A DNA stretch of 64,000 bases, taken from contig JAAXVR010000004.1 in the NCBI GenBank assembly GCA_013335405.1, forward strand, positions 37,731 through 101,730, in the 5' to 3' direction. Every line of letters starts with the position of its first letter. Position 1 is the stretch's first letter. The stretch is from Chlorobiaceae bacterium (GTDB lineage Bacteria > Bacteroidota > Chlorobiia > Chlorobiales > Chlorobiaceae). A model generated the notes under the pieces. The model made no database searches and had not been told where the DNA came from. It saw only the letters and a list, made by a program, of their open reading frames with translations. Made by a program: the position numbers and the translations under genes. This document shows, piece after piece, positions 32,412 to 43,034 of this stretch.

Positions 32412-32542
32412 ATGCCCTGCCTCTGTCAATAAAAAATGTGTATGCCGTCAGTTTTCACCTGCACTATTTTCTGTCGGCACGGCTTTTGTAAAAAAAGACT
32501 GAAAGCCTGCGCCGGATCTGGTATATCCAGGAACGTGAGGGC

Positions 32543-32959
32543 TTACATCAGAAGGACGGCATTCTGCTGCAGGAGGTTGGCAGGGAGGGGGAGAGCAAGG
32601 TTACCGGAAAGGAATGCATTATCGATGGACGGGGTGTAGAGGGGATCGGTGAAGTGCAGCTGATGAAGAGCGACCGGACAGAGGGGGGAGCCGGGAATGG
32701 CCTGTTGTGCAGGAGTATCGTGATGCCTGGGGGCCAGATAACCGTTCAGATGGAAGAGGCCGCCGTTGAAGGTCAGTCCTGGGCCCGAAAACTCATACAG
32801 GACGGCTGTTTTTTCCGAGAGTGACTTTTCCTTTGACCTGGAGTTCTGGGACGTTGTCTTGAGAAGAACATTGAAGCCGACAACGGAAATCACGAAAAAA
32901 AGAAGAATCTCAAAGGATCGCCAGATGCTGCACGCTATGTTGCATTTACTTTTGGCCAT
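32543..32959 (-). CDS. Hypothetical protein with one N-terminal TM segment
   Basis: ORF MAKSKCNIACSIWRSFEILLFFVISVVGFNVLLK...; plausible start, no recognised family. Confidence 0.4.
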   Translation of the reverse strand: MAKSKCNIACSIWRSFEILLFFVISVVGFNVLLKTTSQNSRSKEKSLSEKTAVLYEFSGPGLTFNGGLFHLNGYLAPRHHDTPAQQAIPGSPLCPVALHQLHFTDPLYTPSIDNAFLSGNLALPLPANLLQQNAVLLM

Positions 32960-33035
32960 CAAAAAATGTTTACCCAAATATACCAAACAGCCCTGAAAAA
33001 AAGAAACCGCGCGGCTCTGAAGCCGATGCCCGGGT

Positions 33036-34016
33036 TCAGATACCAAGTGTAATCAGGTCGTGAATATGAACAATGCCCACAGGATGGCGCTGAGCGTCAC
33101 AGACCATAAGCTGCGTTATCCGATAGGTTTCGAGGATGTCGAGGCATTCTTTGGCCATAGTGGCGGGCGTGACGGTTTTCGGTTTTGCGGTCATGACCTC
33201 GCCTGCAGTCAGTTTGAGAAAATCCCCGCCTTTCTGCACAAGACGTCGAAGATCGCCGTCGGTGAAAATTCCTGTAAGGCAGCCGTCACGATTGACGACG
33301 GCGCTGACACCGAAGCGTTTCGATGTTATTTCAAGAATGAGTCCGGTAAGCGATGCACTCTCTTCGACGAGAGGAAGGGCTTCTCCCTTTGCCATGATAT
33401 CGGAGGCTCTGACCGTCAGCCTGCGTCCGAGCGAACCTTTGGGATGGGTCAGCGCGAAATCCTTCCAGGTGAAATTCTTCTTCTGCATCAGCGAAATGGC
33501 AAGCGCGTCACCCATCGCAAGCATCGCGGTCGTCGACGTGGTGGGAGCCAGGTCGTAGGGGCAGGCTTCCTGTTCGATACCGGTGTCGAGGACTAAATCC
33601 GCATGCTCTGCGAGGAAAGAGCGCCTGCTTCCTGTCATCGCGATAATCCGGACCCCGATCTGCCTGAGCGCCGGAATGATGAAATTCAGTTCTTCGGTCG
33701 TTCCGCTTTTCGAGAGGCAGATCACGACATCGTTGTGCGAAACGATTCCAAGATCCCCGTGAGCTGCGTCGGCGGGGTGGAGGAATACTGCGGTCGAGCC
33801 GGTCGACGCCATTGTCGCCGCGATTTTCTGGGCGATGATGCCTGATTTTCCCATGCCTGATATGATGATCTTTCCCTTGCAGGCGGCAAGGAGGTCAACA
33901 GCATCCGAGAAATTTTCATCAAGCCGTTCCGCCATGAGCCGGACGGCTTCGGCTTCCTTCTGGAGAATCTCCTTGCCGTTTTCTGTTATCGTTCGTTTGC
34001 TCGACGGTCCGTACAT
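33036..34016 (-). CDS. kdsD: KpsF/GutQ (KdsD-type) arabinose-5-phosphate isomerase, SIS plus two CBS domains
   Basis: GKIIISGMGKSGIIAQKIAATMASTGSTAVFLHPADAAHGDLG, CBS-pair C-terminus. Confidence 0.88.
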   Translation of the reverse strand: MYGPSSKRTITENGKEILQKEAEAVRLMAERLDENFSDAVDLLAACKGKIIISGMGKSGIIAQKIAATMASTGSTAVFLHPADAAHGDLGIVSHNDVVICLSKSGTTEELNFIIPALRQIGVRIIAMTGSRRSFLAEHADLVLDTGIEQEACPYDLAPTTSTTAMLAMGDALAISLMQKKNFTWKDFALTHPKGSLGRRLTVRASDIMAKGEALPLVEESASLTGLILEITSKRFGVSAVVNRDGCLTGIFTDGDLRRLVQKGGDFLKLTAGEVMTAKPKTVTPATMAKECLDILETYRITQLMVCDAQRHPVGIVHIHDLITLGI

Positions 34017-34141
34017 GTTTTTTTAAGGAACAGGTGCATTACAGGTGAAAAGTTGGGAGCATGTTCTTTTTTTTAAATGGTAATATCGGCTAAATTGAAA
34101 AATTACCATGTGCTTTCATAAATAATAATAATGTCAACGAT

Positions 34142-34489
34142 ATGAGCTGGGTTGTCCTTTTTATCATATCCATTCTGCTTTTTGTCTTTCTTGTTACGAT
34201 ACTCCGAGTGTTTGTCGGGCATATGAAGAAAGCGCAGAATCTGGAAATAGAGTCTTTCAAGCAGACGATGATCGATCCCGACAATCCCGTAGGATTGCGC
34301 GGCGAGGAACTTGAAAACATGAAACGCCGGCAGGAAGAGGCCCAGAGGCATCTGAGGGAAGTCATTTCAAAAATTCCGGTGGTACAGAAAGACGGGAGGT
34401 TCCAGATAGACGAGGAGGAACTCCGGAGGCGGAAGGAAACTGCCGCCGGAAACGGGGTTTCAGGAAAGGTCAACAACGATATTCCATAA
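34142..34489 (+). CDS. Hypothetical small membrane-anchored protein
   Basis: One N-terminal TM plus charged C-terminal region; immediately upstream of flippase. Confidence 0.65.
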   Translation: MSWVVLFIISILLFVFLVTILRVFVGHMKKAQNLEIESFKQTMIDPDNPVGLRGEELENMKRRQEEAQRHLREVISKIPVVQKDGRFQIDEEELRRRKETAAGNGVSGKVNNDIP

Positions 34490-34509
34490 GGGCGGGTGGA
34501 TAGTACTGC

Positions 34510-36024
34510 ATGTTCTCAAAGTTAAAGCTTCTGTTCAAAGATACCGTCATCTACGGTTCAAGCACCATTCTCGCCCGCAGCCTCAATTACCTGCTGGTCC
34601 CTCTGTATGCCAACAAGCTTACCACCTTCGACAACGGCGTGCAGACCATTATCTATGCCAATATCGCGCTGGCGAACGTTATTTTTTCCTACGGACTCGA
34701 AACCTCCTATCTCAAGGTCGCTTCAGACTCCGCAGACAGGGATAGCGATGAAACCCGGCTTTTTTCGACCGCTTTTCTCGCCCTTCTGCTGACCTCCACG
34801 GTTTTTTCCCTGATTATTGTTTTTTTCGCGCCGTTCATAGCCGGTCTGATCGAACTGTCGGCAGAAGATGCCGAATTCATCCGATATGCCGCACTGATTC
34901 TCCTGCTCGATACCCTGCTGGTGATCCCTTTCGCCGAGCTCCGACTCAAGAGAAAGGCTGTCCATTTCGCGGTTGCACGGGTTGCAGGCGTCATTGCTGT
35001 CGTCATCAGTTCCATCATACTTATCGTACCGCTGCATGCGGGACTGCAAGGGGTATTCATCGGCCAGGCGATCGGCTCCCTTGCAAGCTTTCTCCTGGTT
35101 ATCCCGGTTTTCAAAAAATTCAGGTTTTTTTTTTCTTCCCGCAAGTTTCGGGAAATGCTCCGCATAGGATTGCCCTATGTGCCGACGGGGATCGCCGGCC
35201 TGCTTATCCACCTGATTGACCGGAACATCCTCATCAGGATCGAGCCTTCGGAGATTACGAGAATTTACGGCGAAGGCTACCAGGCTTCCGACATCGTGGG
35301 TATTTATGGCAGGATTGCGGCTTTCGGGGTTATTCTGCAGCTTTTCATCCAGGTATTCCGGTTCGCATGGCAGCCCTTCTTCCTGCAGCATTCGAAAGAC
35401 CCCGATGCTCCGGGGATTTTCCGGCAGGTGATGAACATTTCCACTCTTGTTGTCATGTTTCTCGCTCTGGCGGCTACCTATTTCGTCCCGGATATCGTCC
35501 GGTGCCACTACGCCGGCAAATTCTATCTTCTTCCTCCCCGTTACTGGATAGGCCTGAGCTTTCTGCCGTGGATATTTCTGAGTTATGTCTTCGACATGGT
35601 TTCAACCAATCTTTCTGCCGGCATTCTTATAACCGGCAATACCCGGTGCCTTCCGGTCGTCACTTTTTCCGGCGCAGTCGTGACGGCCGTCAGCTGCTGG
35701 CTTCTGATCCCTCTCGGGGGCATGGACGGGGCCGCCATGGCGATAGTTGCCGGAACCCTTGTCATGTGCCTTGTCATGGCTCGTTATTCCCTGAAGTTCT
35801 ATCCGCTGGAATATGACTGGGTGAAATTGTGTCTGCTGCTGGTTGCGGGAATTATCCTTGCACTGGTACAGAACCGTCTCGAACCGGCTTTCAGTCCCGG
35901 AGCTTCTTCTGTCGCGCTGAAAAGTTTTCTGCTCGCCCTCTACTTCCTGTTCTCATTTGTCATGTTCCGGGAAGAGGCGAAACTGCTTGCCGCCAAAATT
36001 CTGAACAGGTCCGCCCGCAGGTGA
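34510..36024 (+). CDS. Polysaccharide biosynthesis flippase (MOP superfamily, Wzx/RfbX-like)
   Basis: [30 protein letters not shown], 504 aa with multiple TM segments. Confidence 0.85.
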   Translation: MFSKLKLLFKDTVIYGSSTILARSLNYLLVPLYANKLTTFDNGVQTIIYANIALANVIFSYGLETSYLKVASDSADRDSDETRLFSTAFLALLLTSTVFSLIIVFFAPFIAGLIELSAEDAEFIRYAALILLLDTLLVIPFAELRLKRKAVHFAVARVAGVIAVVISSIILIVPLHAGLQGVFIGQAIGSLASFLLVIPVFKKFRFFFSSRKFREMLRIGLPYVPTGIAGLLIHLIDRNILIRIEPSEITRIYGEGYQASDIVGIYGRIAAFGVILQLFIQVFRFAWQPFFLQHSKDPDAPGIFRQVMNISTLVVMFLALAATYFVPDIVRCHYAGKFYLLPPRYWIGLSFLPWIFLSYVFDMVSTNLSAGILITGNTRCLPVVTFSGAVVTAVSCWLLIPLGGMDGAAMAIVAGTLVMCLVMARYSLKFYPLEYDWVKLCLLLVAGIILALVQNRLEPAFSPGASSVALKSFLLALYFLFSFVMFREEAKLLAAKILNRSARR

Positions 36025-36069
36025 AAAATGCCGTGCCGCATTGAACGACGGTGTTCGCAGCGGTCAGGG

Positions 36070-36612
36070 TCACTTATCCCGCGCGTCTTTTACCGAGATG
36101 GTTTCCCTGAAGGGGGGAAAGAAGCTCCAGCGATCTTTTTTCGCCGGAAAATTATGCCTTGAGATATGCTCGAGGAAGCTTTTCAGCGAATCCCGCTGTT
36201 CGGGAGTGCATATCTTCGAAAGCTCATGGAAATGGCCCGCAAGCTCCTGTTCCATGGTTGCCTGGTGAGCGCCGATCTCCCGGGCGAGAGTGGCGATTTT
36301 GGCCGAATCGGGCTTGTCCCTGAAGGACTCTTCGAGGATCTGTTTTTTCTTTTCTTCTATAGCTGCGATTTCGGGTCTGACTTTTCTGAAATGCTCCCTG
36401 CGCAGTTTCCGGAAACTGACCGACTGCGAGTCGCTGAGGGCGACCGGCCCTGAAAAGGATATCTGGCGGCTGTACTGGCGTGTTATGGTGATGTGTTTTG
36501 AGTCATTTTTTTCCATGTTCTGCCACCAGAGCACGCCGAGAAGGGTGGCATTGAGTACAGCAAGAAGAACGAGTGCGGTTGTTACGAATTTTTTGGAAGT
36601 CAGGAAGTTCAT
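36070..36612 (-). CDS. Periplasmic CpxP/Spy/ZraP-like (metal-resistance type) protein with N-terminal TM
   Basis: N-terminal TM, helical QATMEQELAGHFHELSKICTPEQRDSLKSFLEHI. Confidence 0.65.
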   Translation of the reverse strand: MNFLTSKKFVTTALVLLAVLNATLLGVLWWQNMEKNDSKHITITRQYSRQISFSGPVALSDSQSVSFRKLRREHFRKVRPEIAAIEEKKKQILEESFRDKPDSAKIATLAREIGAHQATMEQELAGHFHELSKICTPEQRDSLKSFLEHISRHNFPAKKDRWSFFPPFRETISVKDARDK

Positions 36613-36758
36613 GGTGTAGCCGGTACGGTTGCTCAGTGCCCCTTCGGAATGCAAGGGAGCCGTGATAGTTCTTTACTTATTAAATCGTCAGTCGGTTGAA
36701 GATTGCTTCAGTGTTTGCCGGTCCGTTTTCTTTTCATGTTCTTTTTTCATGCTGTCTG

Positions 36759-37148
36759 TCAGGGATTCTGGCTGCCATTCGCTTCGCTGTCGGACGGGAA
36801 TGTGCCGGTCTGATCATAGTAGGCGTAAGAGGATCTGGTATAATCGTAGCTCTGGCTGTCCATCACTTCACTGATACCGGACTTCACCTGGGTGTTGTCC
36901 CGGGTTACGGCGATCAGTGCGGAGGCGAGATTCACGATGATAAGGAGCGCCATGAGCGCGAGCCTTACATCAAGCCTGCCTGACCCCCAGCCTGTATTGA
37001 ACCTGGCGAGCCCCTGTGCGGGACTCTGCTCGATTTGCTGCATCAGCCGCACCCTGAAAAAATGGCTGACCTCCAGAGGCTTCATTTCGTCAAGCAGGTT
37101 CAGGGTCTTTGCTACTTCTGCCTCAATGTTATCGTGTCGCTTTTTCAT
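36759..37148 (-). CDS. Single-TM protein, candidate anti-sigma factor
   Basis: Cytoplasmic helical N-terminus followed by TM RLALMALLIIVNLASALIAV; directly downstream of ECF sigma gene. Confidence 0.6.
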   Translation of the reverse strand: MKKRHDNIEAEVAKTLNLLDEMKPLEVSHFFRVRLMQQIEQSPAQGLARFNTGWGSGRLDVRLALMALLIIVNLASALIAVTRDNTQVKSGISEVMDSQSYDYTRSSYAYYDQTGTFPSDSEANGSQNP

Positions 37149-37215
37149 CTATATGCTCCTGTTTGTTAACATTTGACGACAGGTTTTGTAAAAACTTTTG
37201 GTCTTTCCTGAAAAA

Positions 37216-37758
37216 TCACTGGTTGGCATAATAGGCATAGAGTTTTTCGTGAAGATTTTTTTTTGCTCTGTGAACGAGAGATTCCACTGCCGAAACGGAA
37301 GTTTTCAGAATATCGGCGATTTCCTGGTTGCTGTATCCGTCCTGCTTGCTGAGCAGGAAAGCTGTTTTCTGGCTGTCGGGAAGCGTGTCGAGCGCCTTCT
37401 GGAGCACCAGTGATCTTTCTTTTTCCACCAGGGTTTCGGAAGGCGTATCATATGAGGGTGCAGCGATATCTTCTGCAGGATCTTCAGCGCCGATCAGTCT
37501 TTTCAATGAACCGAACCTTTTTTTCCGCTTCATGCGGCGAAGATGGTCAAGCGATTTGCTGACGGCAATCCTGTAGATCCATGTCGAAAGCTTCGCCTCT
37601 TCCCTGAATTGATCGAGAGAACGGTACACTTCAATGAAAACCTCCTGTGCAAGGTCTTCAGCGTCTTCACGATTGAAGACAAAACGGTAACAGGTATTGA
37701 CCACCATTTCCTGGTGTTCGAGAACGAGACTCTTGAAAAATTCTTCCTGTGATGTCAT
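37216..37758 (-). CDS. ECF-family RNA polymerase sigma factor
   Basis: [84 protein letters not shown]. Confidence 0.9.
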   Translation of the reverse strand: MTSQEEFFKSLVLEHQEMVVNTCYRFVFNREDAEDLAQEVFIEVYRSLDQFREEAKLSTWIYRIAVSKSLDHLRRMKRKKRFGSLKRLIGAEDPAEDIAAPSYDTPSETLVEKERSLVLQKALDTLPDSQKTAFLLSKQDGYSNQEIADILKTSVSAVESLVHRAKKNLHEKLYAYYANQ

Positions 37759-38062
37759 ACCTGATTTTGCAATGCCCTTGATGCCGCCCGCGAGGGCACC
37801 AACATGATGTGCAGCTGAACTCACTTTTATCCAGTTCTTTTTTTAAGCAATCATCCGCTCTGTTCCCGGCACTCGATATTCCTTCGTAATCGTCCACTCT
37901 TCCGGCCTTGGCCGGTCCTTTCCATTGCATCGGCAGATCAAGAAACTGTCTCTGTGAAATCTCTGCATGCAGCATGAGAGATTACGTCTGTTTGACGATG
38001 GTTCTCTTCAATTCCTGCACTGTTTTTTTAAAATTCTGTTTTTTTTGTCAGGCCCGTTTTCA

Positions 38063-39445
38063 TCACGCAAGTTTTGCGGCAAACGCAAGCACTTTGTCGA
38101 CCTTTTCCCTCGAATCCGCTTCACAATAGAGGCGCAGCACAGGCTCCGTTCCTGAAGGCCTGATAAGCATCCATCCTCCGTCGAAATGGTACTTGTAACC
38201 GTCGAGCCCGTTGAATGCGAGTACCCTGAAGCCGGCTATGCTGTCGAGCTTTCCGTTCGATGCGCATTCGATGATCGCCTTTTTCCTCTCTTCGCTGACA
38301 TGCAGATCAAGTCTGTTGTAGCAGAAAAACCCGTATTCATCGTAAAGTTCCCCGACCAGTTGCGAGAGGGTTTTTTCCCGGCGTGTCATCATTTCGAGGA
38401 CGAGCAGGCCGGTATAGACGCCGTCACGTTCCGGCAGGAAGGACGTGATGCCTATGCCGCCCGATTCCTCGCCGCCCATGAGGATGTCGTTGGTGGTCAT
38501 GAGCTTGCTTACATGCTTGAATCCGACAGGCAGCTCATGCATGACGAGGTTGTGTTTTCTGCATATTTTGTCGACGATGTCGGTCAGTGCGAACGTTTTT
38601 GCCACTTCGCCCCGCATGTTTCTGTTTTCCACGAGGTCCTTGAGTATGATGGCGAAGAGCTTGTGCGAGTCCACAAATTCCCCGTTTTCATCAAGCATGC
38701 CTATTCTGTCCGCATCGCCGTCGTTTATGATGGCGACGTCTGTCTCCACTTCCCTGAAGAAGTCGATGAAATCCCCGATATACTGGGGGATGGGCTCGGG
38801 ATTGATACCGCCGAACCCCGGATTGACCGAGCAGTGGTAACAGTTCACCATGGTTTCGTCGAACAGTTTCGAGATGATGTCCTGTCCTGCGCCGTACATG
38901 GCATTGTGGGCGATCTTTATCTTCGAGTTCCTGATAAGCTGCAGGTCGACATGGCTTTTCAGATATTCGACGTAGAAACCCTTCATGTCCACTGTTTCAA
39001 TCAGTTGCCTGTCAGGGGTGACGGAAGTTTCGGGGTCGACGAGCGGGAGGTAGTTTTCGATCTCGGCGATGACCTCGGGATGAGCAGGTCCCCCGTAGGA
39101 TGCCTTGACCTTGAAGCCGTTATAGATTGCAGGGTTGTGCGAAGCGGTGATGACGATACCCCCGGCGAGCTGTCTTGATTTTGTATAGAGGGATACCGCT
39201 GGGGTCGAAACGAAACTGTCCGACAGGAAAACCCTGAGGCCCTGTGATGAAAAGACCTCGGCGGTGTAGTCGGCGAACTGTTTTGACATGAAGCGGGTGT
39301 CGTAGCCGATGCAGACACCGTTCGAACGGTCGGGATGATTGAGGAAGTATCTTGCGGAAGCCAGTGCAGCAAGTTTCAGGTTGTCAAAGGTGTAATCCTT
39401 TGCTATGATCGCACGCCATCCATCGGTACCGAATTTAACTTGCAT
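38063..39445 (-). CDS. Phosphoglucomutase/phosphomannomutase-family phosphohexomutase
   Basis: KFGTDGWRAIIAKDYT, GIVITASHNPAIYNGFKVK, NDGDADRIGMLDENG, RPSGTEPVLRLYCEA. Confidence 0.9.
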   Translation of the reverse strand: MQVKFGTDGWRAIIAKDYTFDNLKLAALASARYFLNHPDRSNGVCIGYDTRFMSKQFADYTAEVFSSQGLRVFLSDSFVSTPAVSLYTKSRQLAGGIVITASHNPAIYNGFKVKASYGGPAHPEVIAEIENYLPLVDPETSVTPDRQLIETVDMKGFYVEYLKSHVDLQLIRNSKIKIAHNAMYGAGQDIISKLFDETMVNCYHCSVNPGFGGINPEPIPQYIGDFIDFFREVETDVAIINDGDADRIGMLDENGEFVDSHKLFAIILKDLVENRNMRGEVAKTFALTDIVDKICRKHNLVMHELPVGFKHVSKLMTTNDILMGGEESGGIGITSFLPERDGVYTGLLVLEMMTRREKTLSQLVGELYDEYGFFCYNRLDLHVSEERKKAIIECASNGKLDSIAGFRVLAFNGLDGYKYHFDGGWMLIRPSGTEPVLRLYCEADSREKVDKVLAFAAKLA

Positions 39446-39562
39446 TCTGTAGTGATTTTGATATAATGAGTAGCCTGACCCTGGCAGGGGTGGCTGATTT
39501 TGTGTGAAAATAACAAAAAAATAGTGTTTCCCTGCCGTTCTTACAATTGTTATGCTTTTTCG

Positions 39563-40705
39563 ATGTCAAAGAAGCTTTTCGTACTGGCAGGCGAGGTGTC
39601 GGGCGATATGCATGCCGCCGCCGTCATTGCAGAGCTGATCAGGGAGATGCCCGATATCGGGGTTTTCGGCATCGGCGGTGAAAAGCTGCGGGCTCTCGGG
39701 TGCGAACTGCTCTACGACACACGGCAGATGAGTATCATGGGCTTCGTGGAAGTGCTGAAGCACGCCCTCTTCCTGAGGAAGGTCATGCGGGATATCGAAG
39801 ATGCCGTACGCCGGGAAAAACCCGCAGCGGCCCTGCTTGTCGACTACCCGGGAATGAATCTCATGATGGCCGGTTTTTTCAGGAAAATCGGCATCCCGGT
39901 AATTTATTATGTCTCTCCGCAGGTATGGGCATGGAAAGAGGGGCGGATAAAGACCATCCGCCGCAATGTCACGAGGATGATCGTCATCTTCGATTTCGAG
40001 GTGGAATTTTACCGACGTCATGGCATGACGGTGGAATTTGCCGGCCATCCTGTTGTCGAAAGGCTTTCAGCCCTTTCCCTGCCACCCGCCGGGCTTTTCC
40101 GGGAGAAGCACGGTATCGCGCCGGAAACGAAACTGATAGGTCTGCTGCCGGGAAGCCGCCGCCAGGAGCTCGCATCTCTTCTGGGAGAAATGCTCGATGC
40201 GGCCCGCCTGCTTGACCGCAGCTACCGGGCGGTGTTTCTGCTCGGCCGGGCACCGGAACTGCCGGACGATTGTTTTTCGATACTTTCTGAGTACCCCGGG
40301 CTTTCCATTGTCGAGTGTTCCGCATATGAAGTCATGAAGTACAGCGATCTCGCGGTGGTGACTTCGGGTACGGCAACGCTGGAGGGCCTCTGTTTCGGTG
40401 TTCCCATGATCGTTGTGTACAGGACCGGTTGGCTGAACTACCAGATCATGCGCCGTTTGGTGAAACTCAGGAACATATCACTGGCAAACATTGTATCACA
40501 AGGGCTTGAAAGCAGCGTACAACTTGTTCCGGAGCTGCTGCAGGAAGACGCCCGGGCCGATGGGATATTCAGGACGGCATCGGGTATACTCGACGATCCG
40601 GAGCTTGCCGGAAAGATGCGCAAGGGGTTGCTTGCGGCAAAGGCTCGGCTGGGGCAAAGCTCTCCGTCGATCAGAATTGCGGAAATTGTAAAGGAATATC
40701 TGTAA
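39563..40705 (+). CDS. lpxB: Lipid-A-disaccharide synthase
   Basis: LFVLAGEVSGDMHAAAVIAEL, VDYPGMNLMMA, YYVSPQVWAWKEGRIKTI, GLLPGSRRQEL. Confidence 0.93.
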   Translation: MSKKLFVLAGEVSGDMHAAAVIAELIREMPDIGVFGIGGEKLRALGCELLYDTRQMSIMGFVEVLKHALFLRKVMRDIEDAVRREKPAAALLVDYPGMNLMMAGFFRKIGIPVIYYVSPQVWAWKEGRIKTIRRNVTRMIVIFDFEVEFYRRHGMTVEFAGHPVVERLSALSLPPAGLFREKHGIAPETKLIGLLPGSRRQELASLLGEMLDAARLLDRSYRAVFLLGRAPELPDDCFSILSEYPGLSIVECSAYEVMKYSDLAVVTSGTATLEGLCFGVPMIVVYRTGWLNYQIMRRLVKLRNISLANIVSQGLESSVQLVPELLQEDARADGIFRTASGILDDPELAGKMRKGLLAAKARLGQSSPSIRIAEIVKEYL

Positions 40706-40719
40706 AAGGAGGAACATCC

Positions 40720-41001
40720 ATGGAAAAAGCAATCAATTACCTGATCGCCCATCCGGTACTGTTTGTCATTGCTGTTATCCTGGCGGTCATGGTTCTGTTT
40801 TCTTCACTGAAAAAGATCCTCAGGCTGCTTCTGATAGCCGCGGCTGTCGTGGTTCTGTATGCGGCTTACGTGCATTTTACCGGAGGGGATGTCCACACTG
40901 CATTATCACGCTTCGAACACTCGCTCAACGATGCGCTTCGGTATCTCGGAGGCCTTTTTTCCTATGTTGTGGAATATTTCAAATCGTCAGGGAAGAAGTG
41001 A
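40720..41001 (+). CDS. Hypothetical small membrane protein
   Basis: 93 aa, hydrophobic; RBS-like AAAAGGAGG upstream; 15 bp after lpxB. Confidence 0.65.
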   Translation: MEKAINYLIAHPVLFVIAVILAVMVLFSSLKKILRLLLIAAAVVVLYAAYVHFTGGDVHTALSRFEHSLNDALRYLGGLFSYVVEYFKSSGKK

Positions 41002-41057
41002 TCCTGCGGTTTTTTCCTCTCCGTTGCTGCGCAGGGATGAAGGCCCCTGAGGGCGGT

Positions 41058-43034
41058 TCATGACCCCGCGCAGGGTTCCGCAAGAGCTCCGGTAGGGCAG
41101 CTTGCGGAGAGGGCGGCATAATCGACGGGTCCTTCGGCGGCGCACTGTTCCATCAGGCGGACGCAGATGCCGCAGTCGACGCATTTTTCCCGTTCCATGC
41201 TGATTTTTTCAGCGGAGACCCTGCAGAAAACCTCATGCTCCGGAAGCCCGTGTCCCGTCGAGTTATGGTAAACAGACGCGAGATCGCGCAAGCGGCATGT
41301 TTCCACGGCGCTGCAGCGGCATGCAAGGCACCTCAGCGCTTCCTGTGCGGCAAGTTCCCCGGTATAGCCTGAAGAAACCTCTGCAAAGCCTCCGATACGT
41401 TCTGCCGGGGAGAGTTCCGGGACCGGGACCCTGTCTGTGCTGTTTGCGGTCCTGTAGAGTTCCCGCGGTGTCTGGTGCGGCGAACCGTACGATGAATTGA
41501 AAACAGGGGCCTGTGCGCAAACAGGCTTGCCGCTGACGTAAAGATCGATTGAACGGGCAGCCCGCTTTCCCTGTTCGAGCGCACGAATGGCGATATCCGT
41601 CCCGGTGACGCAATCCCCGCCAGCAAAGATCCATGGGATTTCCGTCTGGAGCGTTTCCGGGTCTGCCCTCAGAGCTCCTCCGCGTTTAGTGCCGATACCA
41701 GCGGCATTGCCTGCCGCCGGATCAATCTCCTGCCCGATAGCGGCGATGAGTGTTCCTGCCGGGATCGTGAATTCGGAACCCGGAACCGGTACCGGCGCTC
41801 TCCGGCCGGTGCTGTCCGGTTCACCGGGTTCCATTCGAACGGTAGTGATTTCAAGAATATCGCCCGATCTCCTGACTGCAGTCGGCGCAGCGTGTTCGAT
41901 GAGAATGATTCCTTCTGCGAGCGCTTCCTCGATTTCCCGTCTGTTGGCCGGCATATCCTTTGCCGAACGGCGGTAGAGAATCGTCACGGATTCTGCGCCG
42001 AGCCGCAGAGCGGTTCTTGCGGCATCGACAGCGGTATTGCCGCCCCCTGCCACCACCACCTGCCCGAGCGTTTCCGGTCCCTTGCCCGATGCGGCGAGGC
42101 GCAGGAATTCGATGCCGCTCAGGACTCCGGTTATTTCTTCGCCGGGGATGTTCATCGGTGAAGCCTTCTGTGCTCCGACCGCAAGGAAGAGTGCATGGAA
42201 TCGTTCCTTCAGTTTCCGGGCAGTCACATCCTTTCCGAAAGTCGTTCCGAAACGGAATTCAATGCCCATGTCCGCGAGCCAGCCGACCTCTTCGTCGATC
42301 ACGGCTTCGGAAAGCCTGAAACGGGGGATGCCGTAGCGCATCATGCCCCCCGCTTTTCTGTCTGATTCGAAAATCATGACGCCATGGCCGAAACAGCGCA
42401 GGTAATAGGCTGCGGCAAGACCCGCAGGGCCGGAACCCACCACCGCGATTTTTTTTCCTGTTTCCGGGGCGATTTCCGGCAGGAGCCTTACCGGACGGAG
42501 CATATCGCTGTCGGCGGCATAGCGTTTCAGCGCGCAGATGGAAACAGGTTTGTCCATGCCCTGCCGCCGGCATTCGTCTTCGCAGGGAGCGGGGCATATC
42601 CTGCCGAGTATGCCCGGAAGCGGGATGGTCTCCCGTATGATCCTGAGGGCCTCGCGGTCATCACCGCGAGCGATGGCGGCGATGAAATCGGGAATGTCGC
42701 AGCCTGCCGGGCATGACCGTTCGCATGGTCCGAGGCAATCCCCGCAATGCCGGGCGATGATGCGGTCGAGGTTCTGGCGGCGCATGGCGTCGAGCTCTTC
42801 GTTCTCCGTTTCGATGATCATCCCCTCCGAAACCTTTGTGCTGCAGGCAGGTACGAAGCGGTTCTTTCCCTTGATCTCGACGATGCACATCCAGCAGGAG
42901 CCCGTCAGTCCGAGGGATTCATGGAAACAGAGGGTGGGGATGGATATTCCCGTCCCGGCTGCAGCATCGAGGATCGACGATCCCGGAGCCGCCAGAACCG
43001 CTTTGCCGTTGATAATCAGTGAAAGAGGGTTCAT
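41058..43034 (-). CDS. Multidomain Fe-S flavoprotein: N-terminal [2Fe-2S] domain, GltD-like FAD/NAD(P) domains, C-terminal 4Fe-4S Cys motifs
   Basis: [98 protein letters not shown]. Confidence 0.85.
   Translation of the reverse strand: MNPLSLIINGKAVLAAPGSSILDAAAGTGISIPTLCFHESLGLTGSCWMCIVEIKGKNRFVPACSTKVSEGMIIETENEELDAMRRQNLDRIIARHCGDCLGPCERSCPAGCDIPDFIAAIARGDDREALRIIRETIPLPGILGRICPAPCEDECRRQGMDKPVSICALKRYAADSDMLRPVRLLPEIAPETGKKIAVVGSGPAGLAAAYYLRCFGHGVMIFESDRKAGGMMRYGIPRFRLSEAVIDEEVGWLADMGIEFRFGTTFGKDVTARKLKERFHALFLAVGAQKASPMNIPGEEITGVLSGIEFLRLAASGKGPETLGQVVVAGGGNTAVDAARTALRLGAESVTILYRRSAKDMPANRREIEEALAEGIILIEHAAPTAVRRSGDILEITTVRMEPGEPDSTGRRAPVPVPGSEFTIPAGTLIAAIGQEIDPAAGNAAGIGTKRGGALRADPETLQTEIPWIFAGGDCVTGTDIAIRALEQGKRAARSIDLYVSGKPVCAQAPVFNSSYGSPHQTPRELYRTANSTDRVPVPELSPAERIGGFAEVSSGYTGELAAQEALRCLACRCSAVETCRLRDLASVYHNSTGHGLPEHEVFCRVSAEKISMEREKCVDCGICVRLMEQCAAEGPVDYAALSASCPTGALAEPCAGS

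Noticed and set aside
37903-37918. CCGGCCTTGGCCGG palindrome upstream of the ECF sigma gene
   Set aside because: Short GC palindrome without T run or second copy in view; insufficient to call an operator.
38186-39178. 330-aa ORF antisense to phosphohexomutase
   Set aside because: Antisense shadow; the minus-strand gene has all family motifs.
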